DNA of 64,000 nucleotides, from assembly GCA_028564705.1 (NCBI GenBank), contig JAPXFQ010000385.1, positions 2,170,001 to 2,234,000 on the forward strand, in the 5' to 3' direction. The stretch is from Apricaphanius iberus. Its lineage: Eukaryota > Chordata > Actinopteri > Cyprinodontiformes > Aphaniidae. Below the pieces are notes generated by a model. That model had not been told where the DNA came from. It worked only from the letters and a program-made list of their open reading frames with translations, and made no database searches. Of the stretch, positions 42,601-51,483 are shown piece by piece. Within the stretch, counting starts at the first letter, position 1; each line of letters starts with the position of its first letter. The translations under genes were made by a program, and so were the position numbers.

Positions 42601-45600
42601 TTCGATTCCTTCTTCCTGTGTGGGTGGGTGCAAGGTCCTGCTAAAAAAATGAAATCACTATATCCATACAGCTTGTCACCAGAGGAAAATGTCCTGGTAG
42701 GCATCAATGCAAACTTTAGACTTGATAAAACATGGTGGATCCCCAACATCAGATGACATGGTTCAATTAACCTTTACCTCTCTAGATTGTCAAACCTTAT
42801 TTATTTATTTTTTTCAAAAAAGAACTCTGAAACACTCAGCAATGTCAAGTACTTTTTCTCTTGGTAAAAATGCTGTAGACACAGTCATGTTTTTGAGTGG
42901 ATGAACATAAGGAATGAAACAGGTGTCCTGAATACATATTTCTTTGGTAACTCTTGAAGGATTGTCTCCACATTTTGTGAATCTCACACAACCCTTGAAT
43001 CCTCTTTGCTTTACAATAATCTAAAAGAAATTAGTAAAATGTAATATGCTATTGCAACAGTCATCTTCTTTTGCCTCTTTTATTGTGACCTGCCCGTATG
43101 TAGTGGATATGCAACAGTCAGGTCTTAACCAGTACTGCTTTGGTTTTATTCCAGCATTCTGCTAGCCATGTTATTCCTTTACTTGCGTAATATTGTTAAT
43201 TTCTGGGAAGATATATATAGGGACTTTACACTCTGTGTAAATGAAGCTCTGTATTTTTTCTTATTGAATGTTGTAAGCTTTTTTTGTGATATTAAAATTT
43301 ATTTAGATTAACTTTGAAGTCTTGTGAAAAAATTTATATTACTATGTTTTACTTTCTTAAACAATGACACTTTTTTCTGCAGGTCTTGATAACATCCAGA
43401 GGATTGCTTCTCAGGGACGCTATGAGCTGAGAATTGACATGAGGGATGGACAAGAATCAGTTTTTGCCAATTATGACAAATTTTCCATTGGAGATGCGAG
43501 AAACCTCTACAAGCTCAGGATAGGAGAATACAATGGCACTGCTGGTGGGTGATTTGTGGCATAAATGATATTTTAAACACGCAGATCTTCAATACATGAC
43601 TGACACCTCTGAAATTATGTTTTTTTTTCTTTGCATCCTTCAGTACCTTTCACCATATGTCAAAAATATCCCCACGTTACGCGGATAATTATTGCTCTGT
43701 CCAATTCTTCTCTGATCACAGGTGACTCTCTCAGCTACCACCAGGGTCGGCCATTCTCCACTAAAGACAGAGACAATGACATTGCTGTAACTAACTGTGC
43801 CTTGTCCTACAAAGGAGCCTGGTGGTACAAGAACTGCCACCGGGCTAACCTCAACGGAAAATATGGCGAGTCCAGACACAGTCAGGTCAGTCCTTTTACT
43901 CACTATATTTGTGTCTATAACCATTCACATCTTAACTTATAATATGAATAAAGTTGAACCCTGAATCGGAGCTTTACAGTTCTGTACAGTTAGATTAACT
44001 GCTTTATCTAATATGTATGTGATGTAGATTCAGCTTTTTTCGAGGGTTAGGTTAAGATATTATATTAGATGAAAAAAAGAAACTAAATGGACTGCAATCA
44101 AGTAGTTTTAGGCATTTAGGAGGCAGTTCCTTTTGTTCAACTAACAGCTATATCTCCTCCTATTGATGTTAAATGATATTTAAACCTGTAACACTTTGAG
44201 AGCAGGTTAAAGAGAGAACATATTCTTTCATGACAAATTTTCTGTTGCTTTTGGGATTTTGTGTTACATTGCTATTAGCTTCCCTATCTAGCTTAAACAT
44301 TGAAGCTCATTGTGCTTCCCCACTCAGTCGGCTAGTTGACTCATTACTAGCTTGCGATGAAAAATTTGAATCACTGTCTATTAAATACATAAAATCATGT
44401 CTCACAGCTAATTTAGCTAAAGCAAAATAAAATGCACTTTTCTGTACTTAATTGCAAACTTACAAACTTTTGCAAAATCCTCTAACTGTTTATGAACTGT
44501 GAACCATTATAATACCACTTTTTTAAATACTTATTCACTGGACTGTTAATGGCAAAGCTTTTTTTTTGCAGATTACACGTAGTGCATCCTCTTTTAAGAC
44601 TGCAGTGTGAAATAATTAATGAGCTATTTTTGCATAATTCTTCAGGATATTAAAAATTATTATTAACTTTTCATACTGTCCCGATTGAGTGATATTTTCT
44701 TCTGCCTTTACTTGTCCGCAGTTTGGCAGTGTATTTTGCAGTGTGTTTGCCTTTGTGTTGTCGCCCCAAAGCAGTGTCACTGGATTCCATTTTCATTGTC
44801 TCTGTATCATTTTATTCCATTTTGTTAACAAATTTACGGCACAAACTGTCCCTGGCTGGCTGTGACCCTGTGGGAAGAGTAGTCATCTGACATTTAGGAG
44901 GTGTAAACTCATTTCCAACGCTCCCAACCATCCTGCCCACCATCACCATATGTCAAAGTGCTCCTGCATATTGGTGCATGTGTGTGCAAACTGGGGATGC
45001 TACTTATAGTAGAGAATGGCTCTGCAAGGCTAGAGAATTTGTTTTTGTGCTGTCCATGCATACAGTAGGTGTCAGAACTGTGGAACTAAAAATTCCGTAT
45101 AGGCTTGCATAGTGTCAAGATGTGCTCACATTAGTAAAAATACACAAAAAATGTCGACAGTTTGTGGTGTTCCTTTGAACAGGGTCTATGGTTTTTAAGC
45201 TGTTTTCTCGACTTTCAATAGTTTTTCTTGTGCATGTGGTGTGGTAGCTGAGATTTGCTTTTTGTTATTCTTGTGGCTATTTGAATCAATTGCCTATTAA
45301 ACTAAATGTCCTCATTTGAAAAGGTTGACATTTTCAAAGTGTATTTTGGCATTTGCAAAAATCGACATGAAAGGGAGCCATTACAGCACACTGATTAAAG
45401 GTTAAAACCTCTTGAATTGAAAGACTAATTATTAGTAAATTAAAATACTTGAAAGAGCATCGTCAGTGTTCTGTCGGAGGAGTTCAGAAACAACTGCTGT
45501 GCAGCTTTTCTTGTTGAACAGGGAAAATATGACTCACAAAACACAATGTGAAGAGGATGTATTTCATCTGAACACTTCCAAATGTTTTTTAGTTATTTAG

Positions 45601-46872
45601 AAAGAGTATTTGCAATGGTGGAACAAGTTATTTAAAGTATTTTCTTATTTATATTAAACTCAGATAGGTAAGTATGGAGCCTAAGTGTGATGTAGGCACT
45701 TTTCTTAGTCTTGTTAAGAAATCACCATACAAAGCCAAGGATGTGTGTCTCTGTGTGCTTGTGTGTGTATGAAGTAAAAATCAGGCTGAGTCACGAAGGC
45801 TTTAGACGGAGTCTGGATTTTCCTTCTCTGCTTCTGCCTTTTTATCCTTTTGACATCTTGAAGTAAAAAAAAGAGGGAAAAGTTATAGAGTGCCATTCAT
45901 ACTTAAAAAGAAAATCTTTTAAAGGCTACAAATGAGAAGAAACAGATTCAGATAATGATCAGAAGGGCTAGACTGAAACTATATTTAGACTAAGGATATA
46001 ATACTGCTGTAGCTTTGAAGTCAAAGCTCTGTTCTTTCTGTCTGGCATGCTACCTTAACTAAAATTACTTTTCTCTGCAGAAGGCATAACAATTCCATTT
46101 TCAGTTTTGGCCTTTAATAATTTCTGTTATTTTATGCAATGCTTGAGTTTCACTACACTTCAAAAATATATTTAGGTCATTTTCATTGCAAATTAAGATT
46201 TATCTGTTTAAAATTAATTCATAATGAATAACTAATTTATTTTTAAGCGGAAATCAACACCATTTTATTTGATAGCTACAACCCTAATAACAATGAAGTC
46301 TCTTGAACTTGTACTCCACAAAGATGTATGTTTGAGAGCAACAATGTGATTAAGTAGCTAACATACAAGCTAACTAAATGTAATCAATGTTACTTGCTTT
46401 ACAGAATGTTTAGTTAGCTTAGCTTAGTTTTTTATTCTACATGTAACTACATTGCATGTAATACAATTAATTTCTTTGAAACAAAATGATTCAAAAATTG
46501 TGGCCTGACTGTAAAAGAAGTCTGTTTTGAGTAGACAAATTGGAAAAATATGGTCAGCGAATTTAAAACTTTAGTGAAAATGAATGTTTGCATAATTTTC
46601 ATTCAAAGCCATTTTTCTTATACAGTTACTGATCTATAAACTCATTACTTTATTTTAAGCACTTTACACATTAACCCTAAGAGTCTTTTTTTTTTAAGGA
46701 AATAACATATTAATCATGCTGAGGCACCTTCTGAAACTTTTACTTCTTACAGGGTATCAACTGGTACCACTGGAAAGGCCATGAGTTCTCCATTCCCTTT
46801 GTGGAGATGAAGATGAGGCCCTTCAACTTTCGCAGTATCAGTAGTAAGAGGAGAAGATCCGCCCCCGTATAA
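2347..46872 (+). CDS. tnr: Tenascin-R, C-terminal part (11 exons)
   Basis: Tenascin-R is a secreted neural extracellular-matrix glycoprotein made by glia and some neurons; it takes part in perineuronal nets and binds contactin-type receptors and lectican proteoglycans (family knowledge). Joining exons 2347-2466, 2787-2930, 9365-9484, 11942-12085, 27149-27279, 30690-30822, 33205-33356, 33516-33612, 43383-43544, 43722-43885 and 46753-46872 gives 1,487 bp: two bases of a split codon, 494 codons and a stop, all in frame, with GT/AG at every junction. Domains are three FN3 repeats of 88 codons each, then a fibrinogen-like domain of about 230 residues. The assignment to TNR rather than TNC or TNW rests on close agreement with the last three FN3 repeats and globe of vertebrate TNR as I know them (for example [25 protein letters not shown]). 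Full-length human TNR has about 1,358 residues, so roughly the last third is here. Confidence 0.92.
2787..2930 (+). CDS. tnr: tnr exon: FN3 domain A, second half
   Basis: Phase 1 in and out, 47 full codons. The acceptor is CTGCTGCAG and the donor ACAG|GTAGA. The peptide runs [36 protein letters not shown], ending [19 protein letters not shown] is the E/F-strand signature of FN3, with a histidine where most repeats have tyrosine. NYT is a potential N-glycosylation site. The phase-1 exit allows the whole repeat to be skipped without breaking the frame. Confidence 0.9.
2931..9364 (+). other. tnr: tnr intron of 6.4 kb
   Basis: AT-rich non-coding sequence. It holds an (AAT)n microsatellite at 6588-6626, a CT-rich patch around 4640-4830 and a C homopolymer near 7092. 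I recognise no gene or intact mobile element. The stretch at about 8000-8200 is less AT-rich than its surroundings but is not clearly coding. Confidence 0.6.
6588..6626. repeat. (AAT)n microsatellite
   Basis: About 13 uninterrupted AAT/ATA units read directly from the sequence. It is likely polymorphic in length. Confidence 0.95.
9365..9484 (+). CDS. tnr: tnr exon: FN3 domain B, first half
   Basis: 120 bp, phase 1 in and out, after a 6.4-kb intron. The acceptor is ATGCATAG and the donor CAGC|GTGAG. It encodes [38 protein letters not shown] is a potential N-glycosylation site and RW is the conserved FN3 tryptophan strand. The sequence closely follows the penultimate FN3 repeat of vertebrate TNR, which also has NITP and ENYVI-type strands. 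Confidence 0.9.
9485..11941 (+). other. tnr: tnr intron of 2.5 kb
   Basis: Mostly featureless AT-rich intron. A short degraded retroposon end lies at about 10330-10425, where a CCCTAACCCTTCTAGGATAA motif is followed by GGGTATAGATAATAGATGGATG, resembling the Rex3-type tail at the start of the window. Confidence 0.5.
11942..12085 (+). CDS. tnr: tnr exon: FN3 domain B, second half
   Basis: 144 bp, phase 1 in and out. The acceptor follows a run of T and G (TTTTTTTAG), and the donor is ACAC|GTATG. It encodes [45 protein letters not shown] later in-exon AG (after GACTGC) could be a weaker alternative acceptor, but using it would break the 264-bp domain size shared by all three repeats, so I prefer 11942. 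Confidence 0.9.
12269..12354 (+). repeat. Poly(T) run and G-run cluster after a tnr donor
   Basis: A run of 24 T at 12269-12292 is followed by T-rich sequence and then GGGG, GGGGGG and GGGG separated by single T (12339-12354). The cluster is G-quadruplex-capable on the coding strand and lies about 250 bp downstream of the donor at 12085. Confidence 0.85.
12911..13092. repeat. 31-bp inverted repeat with 120-bp spacer
   Basis: Left arm 12911-12941 begins ACACCATTTTCTGCAACC. Right arm 13062-13092 is its reverse complement with one mismatch in 31. Weaker similarity continues beyond both arms, so this looks like a diverged inverted duplication rather than chance. The arms are not transposon termini that I recognise. 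Confidence 0.8.
13471..13578 (+). pseudogene. THAP zinc-finger exon fragment
   Basis: A 35-codon frame reads [20 protein letters not shown]. An ATG followed by C-x4-C and then a [FY].[FR].P motif is the start of a THAP (C2CH) DNA-binding domain. The second cysteine/histidine pair is missing because the frame stops. A consensus-like donor (CAACG|GTAATG) overlaps the stop, so this may be a first exon cut off from its continuation. THAP domains occur in host transcription factors and in P-element/Kolobok-type transposases. The intronic repeat-rich position favours a transposon relic. Confidence 0.55.
14261..14650. mobile_element. Possible MITE with imperfect inverted ends
   Basis: The left end AAAGGGGTCATATTATG and the reverse complement of the right end, AAAGGGGACATATACG, match at most positions over about 17 bp. 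AAAGGGG(A/T)CATAT ends are familiar in short non-autonomous fish DNA elements. I found no clear target duplication, so the boundaries are tentative. Confidence 0.45.
15507..15640 (-). mobile_element. Degraded Rex3/RTE-type tail
   Basis: The stretch starts with CATCAATCCATCATCTG, then GCAGAACCACAGGAGGCCTGG and later CTAGACAGTTTTCCAGTCCATC. This is the reverse complement layout of the common fish retroposon end (GGAT tail, then a CACCAG-type motif, then GACTGG..AC.TGTC). It is old and diverged. Confidence 0.5.
16270..16578 (+). mobile_element. Rex3/RTE-type LINE 3' end with GGAT tail
   Basis: The segment reads GGAGCTTGTATGTTCTCTCT, GTGCATGGGTAGGACCCC, later CTATAATAGACTAGCAAACT, GTCCTGGTTGTACACTGC, GATAGGCACCAGC and finally GGATGGAT repeats at 16535-16575. 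The order matches the well-known fish retroposon end found at the start of the window, here longer, in plus orientation and well diverged. Confidence 0.65.
16775..17930. other. Unclassified moderately GC-richer intron segment
   Basis: This stretch has more CpG and more balanced composition than its surroundings, with motifs such as ACGTCATAGGAGCC near the left and CTAAAGGCCCTTTAAAT near the right. It has the feel of a non-autonomous DNA element, but I could not find matching termini or a target duplication. No coding frame is convincing. Confidence 0.25.
18858..19645 (-). mobile_element. Fish retroposon (L2/CR1-like tail), minus orientation
   Basis: On the minus strand it ends with GGCGCTATATAAATAAAAGT followed by GAAT/GAATT repeats, the tail type of L2/CR1-related retroposons. 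Reading rightward on plus, it contains blocks such as GGAAAGGAAAAACTCCCCTT, AGAAGAACCTGGCTCAG, CAAAAAGGAAGGTTTTAAGC and GGGAGCTGGTTCCACAG, which I recognise as a high-copy teleost interspersed repeat. The open stretch at about 19109-19429 within it is a chance frame, not a gene. Confidence 0.6.
19691..19740. repeat. Interrupted (CA)n repeat
   Basis: CA units with CCA and CTA interruptions over about 50 bp, directly next to the retroposon remnant. Confidence 0.85.
21722..21830 (-). mobile_element. Short retroposon tail remnant
   Basis: The segment GGGCAAGGCAATTCAAGGTG CTTTGC followed by A-rich ACAGTAAAAGCATAAAATAC resembles the reverse complement of retroposon ends that finish AAAGCACTTTGAATTGCCTTG. 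Only a short piece is left. Confidence 0.35.
22079..22600 (-). mobile_element. Retroposon remnant with TATGG tail
   Basis: On the minus strand it ends TGCTATAGAAATAAATATGG with TATGG repeats, an L2/CR1-style tail. Further right on plus are CAAAGTGGTCTCACATG, CATCCTCACGAAGACTGTTC and CTGCCTGAAACTGAAATGC blocks like those of a common fish retroposon. It is diverged. Confidence 0.45.
24767..24800. repeat. (TA)n microsatellite
   Basis: An alternating TA tract with one TAT interruption, about 34 bp. It can form a cruciform. Confidence 0.9.
26980..27040 (-). mobile_element. Retroposon tail with GATA repeat
   Basis: GATAGATAGATAAAACTTTA, TTTATCCCTCGGGCGG and GGGAAATTC form the reverse complement of a frequent fish LINE/SINE end (GAATTTCCC...GGGATAAATAAAG...TATC repeats). 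It sits about 110 bp upstream of a tnr acceptor (27148), close to but not overlapping the splice region. Confidence 0.6.
27149..27279 (+). CDS. tnr: tnr exon: FN3 domain C, first half
   Basis: 131 bp, phase 1 in, phase 0 out, after the largest intron in the window (15 kb). The acceptor is TATTGGCAG and the donor CAAA|GTAAG. It encodes [44 protein letters not shown] is a potential N-glycosylation site. This is the last FN3 repeat of TNR. Its internal intron sits four codons later than in the two preceding repeats and in a different phase. A retroposon tail ends only about 110 bp upstream of the acceptor. Confidence 0.92.
27280..30689 (+). other. tnr: tnr intron of 3.4 kb
   Basis: AT-rich, non-coding. 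It contains a short (TG)n near 28975-28988. I recognise no gene, RNA or mobile element. Confidence 0.6.
30690..30822 (+). CDS. tnr: tnr exon: FN3 domain C, second half
   Basis: 133 bp, phase 0 in, phase 1 out. The acceptor is TGCACTAG and the donor ACAG|GTACA. It encodes [48 protein letters not shown] is essentially the human TNR sequence here and is one of the strongest identifiers in the window. Together with the previous exon it again gives 264 bp. Confidence 0.92.
30823..33204 (+). other. tnr: tnr intron of 2.4 kb
   Basis: AT-rich, non-coding. The frame around 31170-31445 is open but has no recognisable protein similarity. Nothing else stands out. Confidence 0.6.
33205..33356 (+). CDS. 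tnr: tnr exon: fibrinogen-like domain, exon 1 of 5
   Basis: 152 bp, phase 1 in, phase 0 out. The acceptor is TCCCTCCAG and the donor ATT|GTAAG. It encodes the linker and start of the fibrinogen-related domain: [47 protein letters not shown]. The cysteines in NCAQ and VYCDM form the first conserved disulfide of this domain family, and EGGWI leads into the core. Confidence 0.94.
33516..33612 (+). CDS. tnr: tnr exon: fibrinogen-like domain, exon 2 of 5
   Basis: 97 bp, phase 0 in, phase 1 out, after a 159-bp intron. The acceptor is a T-rich tract ending TTTTAG and the donor CTTG|GTGAG. It encodes [37 protein letters not shown]...F.R.W..Y..GFG....EFWLG is the family signature of fibrinogen-related domains. 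Confidence 0.95.
35130..35430. mobile_element. Probable diverged fish interspersed repeat
   Basis: The segment includes TTCATGCACACATTTACACA, GCGATGGTGGTAAGCTGCAT, GTCCTGCTCAGGGAAAC and GAATCAGCGACC ending GCCACTGTCGCCCC. The order (ACATTTACAC, CGATGG..GGC.GC, TGCCCA-like, GAA.C..CGACC, GCCAC.G.CGCCC) recalls a high-copy teleost repeat. The class is unknown to me, and the strand was not determined. Confidence 0.45.
36849..37286 (+). mobile_element. Poly(A)-tailed retroposon with 15-bp target duplication
   Basis: The direct repeat AAGATAGCTCTTTTT occurs at 36834-36848 and again at 37287-37301, immediately after a run of about 14 A. The insertion site TT|AAGA fits the L1-type endonuclease preference. 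The insert has a stem (CCAGCAGAGGTG near 36959 and CACCTCTGCTGG near 37031), an internal AATAAAG at 37131, and then a segment (about 37155-37255) with some likeness to 5S rRNA. I do not recognise the source transcript. No coding frame is convincing. Confidence 0.75.
38776..40430. mobile_element. Segment bounded by ~70-bp inverted repeats
   Basis: The left arm (about 38780-38850) contains CCCCTGACTGCAG, GATCGGGGCAGGGCGCAAC and GGCGGAGTCAAACGTTT. The reverse complement of the right arm (about 40350-40425) contains CCCCTGACTTCAG, GATCGGGGCGGGGCACAAC and GGGCAGAGTCAAACGTTT, so the arms are clearly homologous and inverted. The right arm continues inward as a perfect palindrome. This suggests a DNA element of about 1.65 kb or two inverted copies of a shorter repeat. 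A short coding-like stretch (about 39728-39880, rich in D/E) lies inside but matches no family I know. Confidence 0.5.
40334..40365. repeat. Perfect 32-bp palindrome
   Basis: GTGGGCAGAGTCAAAC is followed with no spacer by its exact reverse complement GTTTGACTCTGCCCAC. The sequence is also the inner end of the right arm of the inverted-repeat pair described for 38776-40430. Confidence 0.97.
43383..43544 (+). CDS. tnr: tnr exon: fibrinogen-like domain, exon 3 of 5
   Basis: 162 bp, phase 1 in and out, after a 9.8-kb intron. The acceptor is TTCTGCAG and the donor GCTG|GTGGG. It encodes [52 protein letters not shown] is a potential N-glycosylation site also present in mammalian TNR. YELR.DM.DG....A.Y..F is the core beta-sheet of the globe. 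Confidence 0.95.
43722..43885 (+). CDS. tnr: tnr exon: fibrinogen-like domain, exon 4 of 5
   Basis: 164 bp, phase 1 in, phase 0 out, after a 177-bp intron. The acceptor is GATCACAG and the donor CAG|GTCAG. It encodes [55 protein letters not shown] is the calcium-binding loop of the fibrinogen fold, and the cysteines of NCA and NCH form the second conserved disulfide. [14 protein letters not shown] is diagnostic of the domain. Confidence 0.96.
43886..46752 (+). other. tnr: Last tnr intron, 2.9 kb
   Basis: AT-rich and non-coding. I recognise no mobile element or RNA gene. The region around 44920-45110 is less AT-rich but not coding. Confidence 0.6.
46753..46872 (+). CDS. tnr: tnr terminal coding exon and stop
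   Basis: 117 bp of coding plus TAA, entered in phase 0 after a 2.9-kb intron. The acceptor is CTTCTTACAG. It encodes [30 protein letters not shown] and then a basic tail [26 protein letters not shown] is the conserved end of the fibrinogen-like domain. Mammalian TNR also ends in a short basic tail after MRP, so the tail is expected in kind, but its exact sequence differs. Confidence 0.95.
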   Translation, partial: GINWYHWKGHEFSIPFVEMKMRPFNFRSISSKRRRSAPV

Positions 46873-49800
46873 GCAAGCCACCTCTGCCCTGCCCAGGAGT
46901 TGTTGATAAATGGAGTTTAGATGATGTTTGGTGTTAAATCTCTGCTATCTTTGAGCCTCTCTAATAGCAAAGGCAGGCTGGAATTAAACTGTGCCGAGGT
47001 TCATTAGTGAGGCTGCAGAGACTGACTGAGCAATTAAACAAAGCTACTAATATTTAATTTAAGCAAGTTTAATAACTTAATACTTCAAACATTTATTTTA
47101 ATCCAGATATGTTCAGAAAATAGCAGAGAGGTTTTGACACCAAATCCAAACTCTGTTGATCTTTTTGTTTGCCCAGCATAAGCTGTCTTTTCCTGCTGTA
47201 CTTCTACTTAGAAGACAATGTATGTAATTTATTAAGTACTCAGAATGACAATGGTTGTAACTGCTGTAAAAAAAGGGAAGGCAAACCAAGAATTTTTGGT
47301 TTATCTTAATATTTGATTTTTTTTCTTCCTTGATATGCTGAATTGTGCTCAGAAACGCCCTTAAGAGTAAAATATAGCTCTTTTTTTAGCCATTACGAAA
47401 TGACACTGAAACCATTAATATATGCCCTTAAAACTCTGTAATATATATATAAATATATTTTTATAGCTAATATTGTGGCTGAGTATCTATTTAATATAAT
47501 CTGATGCCTTGGTTTTCAGAGCCTCAATTAAGTTAACTCAAAACTATTAACACTGGACTGAGCCAGAATAAAAAACATTACACAGCAAAACTGAAGACCT
47601 TGGATCATCATTAAGCAAGTAATTCACTAGCAAAGTCTTCATTGCTTTGTGATGTATTTATTTATTTTTTATTTCAGAGCTAATGTTGACTACTTTGGAC
47701 TTGTTACACGAAGCAGAGGGAGAATAATGATCCGGTTATATATTGATACATTTGGTAGAAGCACTGAGACATTGTCTGCACTGAGAGTGGAAACACAGCC
47801 AAGCTATTGTTGTTCATTTAATTAGGTGAACAAATTTAGTTGTACACTAGCATTTAATACTCACTTGATTTTATTTTCAAGCAATTACAGACGTTAAATG
47901 TTTTAACTTTGTGGCTGATATAAGGCTTGCTTGCCGAGATGGTGGTGATGGATGCAACAATTAACCAAAGGCCTTCATCATGAAGATTCACTGACTGGAA
48001 ATAAGCTCAGCTAGTTCTGTCACCAAAGCCTGTATCAATATTATCCCACATTTCAAGCCCTTATATAGTTGCCGTGATTCCCCACAGCAAAATGAAATTT
48101 ACTTAATGCTATTCAGAGCAAAGTCAGTGTGGGCACATGTAGAGCAGATTTAGGTCTGACTTCCCTCCTGCTAGTTTCTGAAATGAACTAAACAAAGAAA
48201 GCAGAACAGAAGGTGGAGTGAAGCCAAGTCTTTCTACCCGCTTCGCTGTTTAAGCTGCTTCGTGAACAATGAAATCAACTAACGCTGCTGGGAATGTGTT
48301 CCTTTTAGTGGGTTTGGCATAATCTACCGCTTGCCAACCAACAATGTGTTCACAGTGTCACAGAAGGCGTTCAGGACCAGTTAGCTAAGCGCAATTTTTT
48401 ATGCCTCAGTTTAAGGAAAACAAAGCAAAAAAGATTGGAAGAAAAAAAGCTATGTCACCATCACTGCAAGCAACATTTTGTCTTGTGTATTAGTTAATCA
48501 TGTACTTATTTTTTTCCTTCTGTCATGTTCTATAATTAATTTACTCTTAACAGTCAATTCTCTGATTGATGGAGGCCTGCTCATCAGACTGTGTATATTT
48601 TTTTTTTCTATAGATTAAAAACAGTAGTCCTCCTCTGTACTACTACTACTATTACTAATATACTCATGTAGATATAAGGTTGAACTGTATTTTACTTTTA
48701 CTGCCCCATTAGATGGCGGCCAGTGCAGACAGACCTCTTGGGAATTCCTGCTAGAAACTGTATTTGTAACCACTGCTGAAGTAAAGGATGAATGGTGCCT
48801 ACTGCATGTTGACTGAAATACTACCAAGAGCCTGAGAGTGAACAACAAATGTTTATAGAATATGTTCAGTTGTATTTCTGCACATATGTATCTGCTCTTC
48901 TAGCTTAAAGCTGCCATTGAAATGGTGTAACAGTAGATTTAAACACTTCATTTCTCACTTTAAGCCTTTCAATTAACATGAAACCTTCTCTAGGTTGATA
49001 AATGATTTTTCATTGTAAAGGATTTCAGACTCTCTCATGCAATAAACTTCTGTTAGTTATTTATAGTAGAGTAGATTAATATGTCTGTGCTTATTTAATT
49101 AACTGCTTCGGTAAATTTTTCTTCTTTGGGTTTTTTGTAAATGAATGATGGTCTGGAAGCTCTTCTGAGGGGAAACAGATTTTGTTTTGTGTTTTGGCAA
49201 ATTCTCTTTTTGCAAACTACTAGGTGCTTGTAGATCGATTAAAAACAGAACTGTCCTTTTTATTTATGTCCACAGAGTGAGTAAATTAACTACTAAATAC
49301 CTAATTTCTTTATAGATATATTTCTATTCAGTCACTGAACATAAAATTTGCTTCAGTTTTGTAATTACCCAAGTAATCCACAAATAAAGAAAAGTCAAGT
49401 TACGGTCTGGCAAAAGTTGAACACTGGGAAAAAGCATAGACTTTTCTTTTTTATACTTTCTGATCTTCAGTTTTTCTTAGAGTTTAAGTTGAATTAAACA
49501 AATTTTATTGGCTGACCAATGCTTGCAGCTTTTTCTGTTTATGAAAATAGTTAAAAGTTTATTTTGCTCTGTTTCTGGTACTATCATCTTGCTGAAAAAA
49601 AATCACAATTTTAGTTGAAGAATGTCTGGGTACATTCCTCCCTCCTTTCGGTTAGATGAAGTCAGTAGTATATGCTAAAAGACAGAGACACACCACGATG
49701 TTCCCCCCTCTAAACTTCACTGGTGTTTTTGGATGATATGCAATTGGTCATTGACAGCTCTTGTGATTTTTTTTGTACTTTTCTGTCAGAAATCCTATTA

Positions 49801-50912
49801 GGAACATGTAATTACTGACGGTTTATGGTGACTTGTTCTTCCCACTTCACATTCAGAAGTTTAATAATACACCTTTAAGCAACGACATCAATACGTTTTA
49901 CAAGAATAAGGTTGTGAAGGTCTTAAGATAAATTGTTTATTTTCCTCATCATGAGATGTTAATCATGCAAAAGCTTTGTAATGGGATTTTTTTTAGGTTA
50001 TATATATATTTACCTCTAACCCAGCTGAAATTATTTAGCACAGTTTTATATACCTTTCTCTCACTTAATTTAACATTTTTACTTGTGACTTGATTTATTT
50101 AGGTTATTTTTTTATTTCTTTATATGCCTGGATTACTTGGATTGCTACCAACATATATTTTAAAATTGTGCTAGATGGCTGATTAGAAATGTATTTATTG
50201 ATGAAAAACATTGACATGCTCAAAACGTTTTTTATTCACTGTATATACAATTGTCAAATTTTTTTTTTTTTTTTTTACTCAAATTATGTTTTGCATGGCA
50301 CAAACATTTTGAAGGACTATGGTAATATTTATCTATTATAATGTTTTGGGGAATAAAAAAAACCCCATCAAATTTGTTGTATTTTTAACATATTCATCAA
50401 ACTACAATAAAAGAGCCTCAAATATTGACTAGATTTAAAATAGGAATTGATCATTCTCTTTATGCATCATGTAAAGTTTCATCAGTTTGATTCACCATTT
50501 ATCTTTTATTTATTTTTCCAAAAACATCTTAGATCTGGGAAACCTAAAGACTTCACTTCACTGATTTGCTGTTTGTACAGAAGACTTGTTTACTTAATTG
50601 TTCTTCATTTTCCACTTGCTGTGACTTCAGTCACAATCTGCCCTTTATATTACTGAATAAAATAAATCTACAGGTTTACATACTCAGTTTGCTTAAAAGA
50701 GAACCTGTAACTCGCAGTGATCTAGAATATTTTTGGCATGGACATGTAAATGTTGATCAAATGTGTTTTGACATTTTGAAAGCTTAGGTAAACGAAACTA
50801 ATGATTTATTGTTGGATAACCTTGAATAGTTACTGTCAAATTTAGCTCTAGTTTGACTTAAACATGTACTTATAAAGTTCCTTTTTTAAAACATTTTCTA
50901 CATATTAATAAA
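46873..50912 (+). other. tnr: Probable tnr 3' UTR with several polyadenylation signals
   Basis: This is AT-rich sequence with no coding potential following the tnr stop. AATAAA occurs at 49041, 49383, 50352, 50406, 50656 and 50907. I cannot tell from sequence which is used. The upper limit is set by the last candidate before the Tc1 transposon at 51484. TNR transcripts in mammals have very long 3' UTRs, so several kilobases would not be surprising. A transcript end anywhere from about 49.06 kb onwards is possible. Confidence 0.5.
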
Positions 50913-51483
50913 ATATTCAAACACTGTCATATGGTGACTGCCCTTCCTTTATTTTGTGGCTATTAATCAGGTTTTTTGTTTCTGATAAGTGTGAAGACCA
51001 CTCAGAAGAATTTTAGCATCCATTTGCATCTGTACATGACAGAGATTGCAACTTGAGGTTTTAAGTTGGATTAATTTTGGATAAATAAAACTAATTAAAT
51101 ATCTAGACTTCAGACTCAGAATTGAGTTAGATTTGACTTGAGCAGACTCATTCAAGGTGTCAGATATGTGTCTTACAGCCCATCTTTATCTAATGTAATA
51201 AGGGGGTGAATATAAAAGGGAAAGTGTTTATTTGGTTGGATAAATTCTCCACAATGTTTCTTGACAGAGTGTACCAAATAAGAGTTTTAATGTGAGTTTC
51301 TGATTTTGTTTCATACTACGAATTGGCAAAAATATAAAGTACATAAACCAAAGCACAGTGGGCTATTAACTTTTCATAATATTTTTCTTTTGTTGCTCAT
51401 TCATGACTATACTGATATACGGTCTCTTAAACTGAAGACTGTTTTTAATTGGGATAATTTCAAACTGAAATAAAATTAACTTA
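50913..51483. other. Sequence between tnr 3' UTR and Tc1 transposon
   Basis: AT-rich, without recognisable features. It could still belong to the tnr 3' UTR if a later polyadenylation site is used. Confidence 0.5.

Larger units (their letters stand above)
33613..43382 (+). other. tnr: tnr intron of 9.8 kb inside the fibrinogen domain
   Basis: Holds a diverged interspersed repeat (about 35.1-35.4 kb), a poly(A) retroposon (36.85-37.29 kb) and an inverted-repeat-bounded segment (38.8-40.4 kb), all listed separately. The remaining parts, including 33.6-35.1 and 40.5-43.4 kb, show no gene I can name. Confidence 0.6.
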
